Shown here one piece after another: positions 6,312-10,721 of a stretch of DNA of 10,721 nucleotides (the stretch's first letter is position 1; each line of letters opens with the position of its first letter). The translations under genes and the position numbers were made by a program. Origin of the DNA: Myxococcales bacterium (GTDB lineage: Bacteria; Myxococcota_A; UBA9160; JALSIO01); assembly GCA_026989995.1 (NCBI GenBank), contig JALSIO010000740.1:1-10721 (forward strand), in the 5' to 3' direction. The notes under the pieces were generated by a model, which ran no database searches, was not told the origin of the DNA, and worked only from the letters and a program-made list of their open reading frames with translations.

Positions 6312-7994
6312 GTGAGCCGTCCCCTGAACCAGGTCAGCCGCCGGATCACCCAGCCGAAATCCCAGGGTGCGTCGCAGGCGATGCTCCACGCCACCGGCCT
6401 CGCGCCGGAGGATCTCGACAAGCCCCAAGTCGGGATCGCGAGCGTCTGGTACGAGGGCAACCCCTGCAACATGCATCTGCTCGACCTGTCCCTTCGGGTC
6501 AAGGAGGGCGTGCAGCGGGCGGGCCTCGTGGGCTTCCGCTTCAACACCGTGGGCGTCTCCGACGGGATCTCCATGGGCACCGAGGGCATGAGCTACTCGC
6601 TCCCCTCCCGGGACCTCATCGCCGATTCGGTCGAGACGGTGATGTGCGCGCAGTGGTACGACGCCAACATCTCCATTCCCGGCTGCGACAAGAACATGCC
6701 GGGATGCGTGATGGCGATGGCCCGCGTCAACCGCCCCTCGCTGATGATCTACGGCGGAACGATCCGGCCCGGCTGCTCCGCGCGGGGCGAGAAGCTCGAC
6801 ATCGTCTCGGCCTTCCAGAGCTACGGCGAGTACGTGGCCGGGCGCATCGACGAGGAGCAGCGGCTCGAGATCGTGCGGCGCGCATGCCCCGGTCCGGGCG
6901 CGTGCGGCGGCATGTACACCGCCAACACCATGGCCTCGGCCATCGAGGCCCTCGGCCTCTCGCTCCCGGGCAGCTCGTCGACGCCGGCCGAGGACCCGGC
7001 CAAGATCGAGGAATGCCTCGCCGCCGGCGAGGCGGTTCGGCGGCTGCTCGAGCGGGAGATCCGCCCGCGGGACATCATGACCCGGCAGGCCTTCGAGAAC
7101 GCGATGGTGGTGGTCATGGCCCTCGGTGGCTCCACCAACGCGGTCCTCCACCTGCTCGCCATGGCGCGCGCCGCGGAGGTGCCGCTCGAGCTCGACGACT
7201 TCCAGCGGGTGAGCGACCGGGTTCCCTACCTCGCGGACCTCAAGCCGAGCGGCCGCTACGTGATGGAGGACCTGCACCAGGTGGGCGGCACGCCGGCCGT
7301 GCTCCGCTACCTCCTCGAAAAGGGCTTTCTGCACGGAGACTGCCTCACCGTGACCGGCCGGACCCTCGCGGAGAACCTCGCCGAGGCACCGGCGCTCGCG
7401 CCCGGCCAGGAGGTGATCCGCCCCGTGGAGGATCCGATCAAGGAGACGGGTCACATCCAGATCCTCCGGGGCAGCCTCGCGCCCGGCGGCGCGGTGGCCA
7501 AGATCACCGGGAAGGAGGGGCTCGCCTTCAGCGGAGCCGCCGTGGTCTTCGACTCCGAGGAGGAGATGCTCGCGGCGGTGGAGCGCGGGGAGATCCGCAA
7601 GGGACAGGTGATCGTGATCCGCTACGAGGGCCCCCGGGGCGGGCCGGGCATGCCCGAGATGCTCACCCCCACCTCGGTGATCATGGGTGCGGGGCTCGGG
7701 GCCGACGTGGCGCTCATCACCGACGGCCGCTTCTCCGGCGGCTCCCACGGCTTCATCATCGGCCACGTGAGCCCGGAAGCGCAGGATGGGGGTCCCATCG
7801 CCCTGGTGCGGGACGGGGATCGGATCACCATCGACGCCAAGAAGCGCGTCGTCGAGCTCGAGGTCGACCCCGCCGAGCTCGAGCGCCGGCGGGCGGCGTG
7901 GTCCCCGCCCCCCCTCAAGGTGCGCCGGGGGGTGCTCGCCCGCTACGTGCGTACGGTGCGCTCCGCCTCCGAGGGCTGCGTCACCGACGAGTGA
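6312..7994 (+). CDS. ilvD: Dihydroxy-acid dehydratase
   Basis: A 560-residue IlvD, which dehydrates 2,3-dihydroxy-isovalerate and 2,3-dihydroxy-3-methylvalerate to the 2-keto acids of valine, leucine and isoleucine synthesis. Seen: [10 protein letters not shown] with Cys52, [10 protein letters not shown] with Cys125 and Lys127 (the family's carbamylated metal-binding lysine), [14 protein letters not shown] with Cys198, and GRFSGGSHG near the C-terminus with the catalytic serine. The three cysteines and the NPCNMHL context are those of the [2Fe-2S] (plant and mycobacterial) form, which is more oxygen-stable than the [4Fe-4S] E. coli form. The start is GTG with a strong Shine-Dalgarno. Length and all motifs are intact. 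The gene is divergent from the lipid operon and convergent with msrQ, overlapping its end by 14 nt. It belongs to the same pathway as ilvBN further right, but is in a separate transcription unit. Confidence 0.97.
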   Translation: MSRPLNQVSRRITQPKSQGASQAMLHATGLAPEDLDKPQVGIASVWYEGNPCNMHLLDLSLRVKEGVQRAGLVGFRFNTVGVSDGISMGTEGMSYSLPSRDLIADSVETVMCAQWYDANISIPGCDKNMPGCVMAMARVNRPSLMIYGGTIRPGCSARGEKLDIVSAFQSYGEYVAGRIDEEQRLEIVRRACPGPGACGGMYTANTMASAIEALGLSLPGSSSTPAEDPAKIEECLAAGEAVRRLLEREIRPRDIMTRQAFENAMVVVMALGGSTNAVLHLLAMARAAEVPLELDDFQRVSDRVPYLADLKPSGRYVMEDLHQVGGTPAVLRYLLEKGFLHGDCLTVTGRTLAENLAEAPALAPGQEVIRPVEDPIKETGHIQILRGSLAPGGAVAKITGKEGLAFSGAAVVFDSEEEMLAAVERGEIRKGQVIVIRYEGPRGGPGMPEMLTPTSVIMGAGLGADVALITDGRFSGGSHGFIIGHVSPEAQDGGPIALVRDGDRITIDAKKRVVELEVDPAELERRRAAWSPPPLKVRRGVLARYVRTVRSASEGCVTDE

Positions 7995-8571
7995 GCCGGC
8001 GGCGCACCGGAGGCAGGCGCACTGCGAGGAGCAGGGCGAGCGCCGCGGCGAAGGGCGCTGCCTGGCGGGTGCCGAGCTTCCCCTGGAGCCCCACGTGGAG
8101 CACCGCCAGGGAGGCTGCGACATACACCATCCGGTGAAGGGCCTTCCAGCGCCGGCCGAGCCACCGCATGGCGGCGCCGTGGGAGGTCGCTCCGAGCGGA
8201 ATCAGGAGGGCGAGGGCGGCGGCTCCCGCCGCCATGTGGGGCCGCTCGCGGAGCTCCTCGAGGGCCGCGCCGGGGTCGAGGCCCAGATCGAGGAGGGCCG
8301 TGATCCCTGCGTGGAGCGCGGCCCAGCCCAGTGCCGCCAGGCCCAGCAGGCGCCGCGCCGGCCGAAGCTGCGGCCTGCCCCAGGCCCGGCCCAGCGGTGA
8401 GACCGAAAGCGAGGCGAGCAGGAGCAACAGGGCAGCCCGGCCCGTCCGGTGGACCAGCTCCTCCACGGGGTTGGCACCGAGCCCGTCCCGGGCCAGCCCG
8501 ATGCCGATCCACAGCGCCGGCGCCATGGCCAGGCCGACGGCGGTGCGCCGCGCGGTCTCGCCCCGCGCCAC
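7981..8571 (-). CDS. msrQ: MsrQ, haem-binding membrane subunit of the MsrPQ methionine sulfoxide reductase
   Basis: A 196-residue integral membrane protein of the YedZ/ferric-reductase-like family, near the E. coli length of 211. It takes electrons from the respiratory chain (quinones or flavin reductase) and passes them to periplasmic MsrP. About five to six hydrophobic helices are visible. Likely haem ligands are His87 (AALHAG), His146 (KALHRMVY) and His159 (AVLHVG); the 13-residue step between the last two matches E. coli His151/His164. [15 protein letters not shown] precedes them, as in relatives. The start is GTG at 8571, just 3 nt after the msrP stop and without a Shine-Dalgarno, so translation is probably coupled. 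The stop lies within the last codons of convergent ilvD. Confidence 0.92.
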   Translation of the reverse strand: MARGETARRTAVGLAMAPALWIGIGLARDGLGANPVEELVHRTGRAALLLLLASLSVSPLGRAWGRPQLRPARRLLGLAALGWAALHAGITALLDLGLDPGAALEELRERPHMAAGAAALALLIPLGATSHGAAMRWLGRRWKALHRMVYVAASLAVLHVGLQGKLGTRQAAPFAAALALLLAVRLPPVRRRLTRR

Positions 8572-8574
8572 CGG

Positions 8575-9585
8575 CTAGAAGAAACGCCGCAGGTCCATCC
8601 CGCGGTAGAGGTGCGCCACCTGCTCGGCGTAGCCGTTGAAGGGCAGGGTGGGCCGGCGGCGGAGCTCCCCGATCCGGCGCTCGCGGCGCTGGCTCCAGCG
8701 GGGATGGTCCACCTCCGGGTTCACGTTGGCGAAAAAGCCGTACTCCCGCGGCGCGCGCTGGTTCCAGGTGGTCGGCGGCTGCCGTCGGGTGAGCCGGATG
8801 CGCACCACCGACTTGATGCTCTTGAATCCGTACTTCCACGGGACCACGAGGCGGAGGGGGGCGCCGTTCTGGGGCGGGAGCACCTCCCCGTACATGCCGG
8901 TGGCGAGGATCACGAGCGGGTGCATCGCCTCGTCGAGGCGGAGTCCTTCGCGGTAGGGCCAGGGCAGGAGGTCGGTGTGCTGCGCCGGCATCTGCTCCGG
9001 GTCGAGGAGGCTCTCGAAGGCGACGTAGCGGGCATGCGAGGTGGGCCGGCACTCCTCGAGCAGGCGGGCGAGGGGGAAGCCGATCCAGGGAATCACCATG
9101 GACCAGGCCTCCACGCACCGCAGCCGGTAGATCCGCTCCTCGGCGGGGTAGCGGCGGAGCAGGAGATCGAGGTCGATGGTGCGGGGGCGGTGCACCTCGC
9201 CGTCCACGCGAAGCGTCCACGGCCGCGTGCGCAGGATATGGGCCCGGCGGGCGGGGTCCCGCTTGTCGGGGCCGAATTCGTAGAAGTTGTTGTAGCGGGT
9301 GGCGTCCCGGCGCGAGGTCGGCGGCTCCCCGGTGTCGAAGGGGCTCGGTCGGAGGACCGGCACGGGGAAGGCCTTCGCCTCGGTGGTCGAGGCGCTCCGG
9401 GCCTCCTCGACGCTGCCCGAGGGGCCGCATCCGAGGGCCAGGCCCGCGGCCGCGGCGAGGAGCCGGCGCCGGCCGAGCACGAGCTCGGGCGGGGTCACCC
9501 GATCTTCGGCCGGTCCGGTCGCCTTCCCGGCATCCGGACCGGTCGGGCGGCGCGCCCGCCCCCGAAGGGCGTCGGCGCGACTCAC
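8575..9585 (-). CDS. msrP: MsrP, molybdopterin-dependent protein-methionine-sulfoxide reductase catalytic subunit
   Basis: A 336-residue MsrP (E. coli: 334). It reduces methionine sulfoxide in periplasmic proteins using mononuclear molybdenum-molybdopterin. Seen: twin-arginine signal [15 protein letters not shown] (38-52), [10 protein letters not shown] (96-105), [20 protein letters not shown] (153-172) with Cys157 as the Mo ligand, [19 protein letters not shown] (241-259), and the [11 protein letters not shown] segment near 289-299. The Tat signal ends in LALGC, so Cys53 may be lipidated, unlike the soluble E. coli protein. The GTG at 9585 overlaps the ilvN stop as GTGA, with GGAG 5 nt upstream. 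About 28 residues precede the usual TPPE beginning of the family, so a later start is possible. The partner msrQ follows at 3 nt. Confidence 0.95.
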   Translation of the reverse strand: MSRADALRGRARRPTGPDAGKATGPAEDRVTPPELVLGRRRLLAAAAGLALGCGPSGSVEEARSASTTEAKAFPVPVLRPSPFDTGEPPTSRRDATRYNNFYEFGPDKRDPARRAHILRTRPWTLRVDGEVHRPRTIDLDLLLRRYPAEERIYRLRCVEAWSMVIPWIGFPLARLLEECRPTSHARYVAFESLLDPEQMPAQHTDLLPWPYREGLRLDEAMHPLVILATGMYGEVLPPQNGAPLRLVVPWKYGFKSIKSVVRIRLTRRQPPTTWNQRAPREYGFFANVNPEVDHPRWSQRRERRIGELRRRPTLPFNGYAEQVAHLYRGMDLRRFF

Positions 9586-10109
9586 GTGGTCTCCATGCCC
9601 CGGGCCATGAGGATCTTGCCGGAGCGCACGAGCTCGACGATCCCGAAGGGCCGAAGCAGAGTCTGGAAGGCGTCGAGCTTGTCGCTCGATCCGTAGACCC
9701 GCAGGATCAGCGATTCGGGTCCGTAGTCCACCACCTTGGCGCCGAAGTGCTCGGCGATCTGGAGGATCTCGGTGCGCTCGTCGAGAGCGGCCCGGAGCTT
9801 GAAGAGCGCGATCTCCGTCTCGTAGGACTCGTCCCCGGTGTGATCGATGGCGTGCACGACGTCCACGAGTTTCTGGAGCTGGCGGATGATCTGCTCGAGC
9901 GTTTCCGGATCTCCGCTGCAGGTGATCGTCATGCGCGAGAATTCGCCCTCCGCCGCCGGGCTGACCACCAGGCTCTCGATGTTGTAGCCCCGTCGCGAGA
10001 AGACGAGGGCCACGCGTACCAGCACACCGGGCCGGTTGTTGACGTAGAGCGAGATGGTATGCGTCGGCAGCGGATCTGCCGCCGTCGCGGCCGGGCTCGG
10101 CTGGCTCAT
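9582..10109 (-). CDS. ilvN: Acetolactate synthase small (regulatory) subunit
   Basis: A 175-residue regulatory subunit that activates acetolactate synthase and gives valine feedback. The ACT domain begins at residue 17 ([31 protein letters not shown]) and a C-terminal small-subunit domain follows (about 95-172). Asn25, Gly28 and Asn43 align with Asn11, Gly14 and Asn29 of E. coli IlvH, the valine-site residues, so feedback inhibition is expected. ATG at 10109 has GGGGAG just upstream, and its ATGA overlaps the ilvB stop. The 3' end overlaps the msrP GTG by 4 nt. About 15 residues precede the ACT domain, slightly more than in IlvH. The genes are often named ilvH or ilvN; I use ilvN for the pairing with ilvB. 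Confidence 0.95.
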   Translation of the reverse strand: MSQPSPAATAADPLPTHTISLYVNNRPGVLVRVALVFSRRGYNIESLVVSPAAEGEFSRMTITCSGDPETLEQIIRQLQKLVDVVHAIDHTGDESYETEIALFKLRAALDERTEILQIAEHFGAKVVDYGPESLILRVYGSSDKLDAFQTLLRPFGIVELVRSGKILMARGMETT

Positions 10110-10721
10110 GTGCTCCCCACCGGTTTCTCGAGCCGATGCCGCGGCGGCTCGATGATCATTCCGGAAAGCGGTGCGCCGGCGGGGATCATGGGGAAGACGT
10201 TGTCCTCCTTGACCACCTCGGCCACCACCACGCAAGGGCCGTCCCGGATCTCCCGGGAGGCTTCGAGGATGCGATCGACGTCGCCGGCCCGGCGGATGCG
10301 GAAGGCCCGGATGCCGTAGGCCCGGGCGAGCTTCACGAAGTCCGGGTTGCCCTCGAGATCCACCCCGGAGAGGCGGTTCTCGAAGAAGAGCTCCTGCCAC
10401 TGTCGGACCATGCCCAGGTAGTTGTTGTTGATGATCAGGCACTTGATGGGCAGCCGGTGGACGGCGGCGGTGGCGAGCTCGGCCTGGGTCATCTGGAAGC
10501 CGCCGTCGCCCACCACCGCCCAGACCTCGTCGTCCGGACGCGCGAACTGCGCGCCGATGGCTGCCGGGAGCCCGAAGCCCATGGTTCCGGCGCCGCCCGA
10601 GGAGAGCCAGTTCCGGTTGGTGGTGGCCAGGCAGAACTGGGCTGCCCACATCTGGTGCTGCCCCACGTCGGTGGCGATGACCGCCTGTCCCCGGGTCAGG
10701 TGGTGGAGGCGATCCAGGACG
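10106..10721 (-). CDS. ilvB: Acetolactate synthase large subunit, C-terminal part, runs off the right edge
   Basis: The last 204 residues of the catalytic subunit, which joins two pyruvates (or pyruvate and 2-ketobutyrate) using thiamine diphosphate. This part is the ThDP-binding domain: [30 protein letters not shown], the ThDP/Mg motif [14 protein letters not shown] through IINNNYLGM, then VRQWQELFF. The Trp in VRQWQ is the position that decides sulfonylurea/imidazolinone sensitivity in other AHAS enzymes and is unsubstituted. The stop overlaps the ilvN start by 4 nt. The N-terminal two-thirds, including the catalytic Glu, lie outside the window. Motifs separate it clearly from other ThDP enzymes, mainly by the immediate ilvN neighbour. 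Confidence 0.95.
   Translation of the reverse strand, partial: VLDRLHHLTRGQAVIATDVGQHQMWAAQFCLATTNRNWLSSGGAGTMGFGLPAAIGAQFARPDDEVWAVVGDGGFQMTQAELATAAVHRLPIKCLIINNNYLGMVRQWQELFFENRLSGVDLEGNPDFVKLARAYGIRAFRIRRAGDVDRILEASREIRDGPCVVVAEVVKEDNVFPMIPAGAPLSGMIIEPPRHRLEKPVGST

Noticed and set aside
3845..6589. A 914-codon minus-strand frame running through the acyltransferase and far upstream
   Set aside because: Only its last 484 codons match a family. The rest is out-of-frame sequence of the hydratase and antisense of ilvD; a Shine-Dalgarno marks the ATG at 5299.
5774..8137. A 787-codon plus-strand frame overlapping ilvD
   Set aside because: It runs in another frame through ilvD, is rich in Arg, Gly and Pro, and has no recognisable domain.
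7943..9430. A 495-codon minus-strand frame across msrP and msrQ
   Set aside because: Low-complexity out-of-frame reading of msrP and msrQ, which carry all the family motifs in their own frames.

Overview
This is a GC-rich (roughly 70%) and densely coding stretch of a bacterial chromosome, with eleven genes and almost no spacer. GTG starts, Shine-Dalgarno-led starts, 4-nt start/stop overlaps, an MsrPQ pair and a plant-type IlvD point to a high-GC proteobacterium in the broad sense (gamma-, Myxococcota- or Binatota-like). The exact phylum cannot be fixed from the window. There is no tRNA, rRNA, CRISPR array, transposase, integrase or phage gene.

Left part. A ferredoxin-reductase-type flavoprotein of the KshB/PaaE kind runs off the left edge on the minus strand (1-582). 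Divergent from it, a two-gene plus-strand unit (731-2865) encodes a membrane-anchored, parvulin-like protein without the usual catalytic histidines, and a HupE/UreJ-type multispanning membrane protein with a large exported N-terminal domain. The two overlap by 4 nt (GTGA), which suggests they work together, perhaps in metal handling at the envelope. This pair is the least understood part of the window.

Middle part. A minus-strand operon (6126 down to 2856) encodes an enoyl-CoA hydratase, a WS/DGAT-type wax ester synthase/diacylglycerol acyltransferase and an alpha/beta hydrolase. It reads as an acyl-lipid cassette for acyl-CoA metabolism, storage-lipid synthesis and possibly ester hydrolysis. 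Its last gene overlaps the end of the hupE-like gene tail to tail.

Right part. Plus-strand ilvD (6312-7994) is divergent from the lipid operon. The 185-nt spacer between them holds a perfect 14-bp-arm inverted repeat and a 16-nt sequence that recurs in the other divergent spacer. ilvD ends convergently, with a 14-nt overlap, against a minus-strand unit ilvB-ilvN-msrP-msrQ that enters from the right edge. There the two acetolactate synthase genes are translationally linked to the periplasmic methionine sulfoxide reductase MsrP and its haem membrane partner MsrQ. Three branched-chain amino acid genes therefore flank a protein-repair pair.
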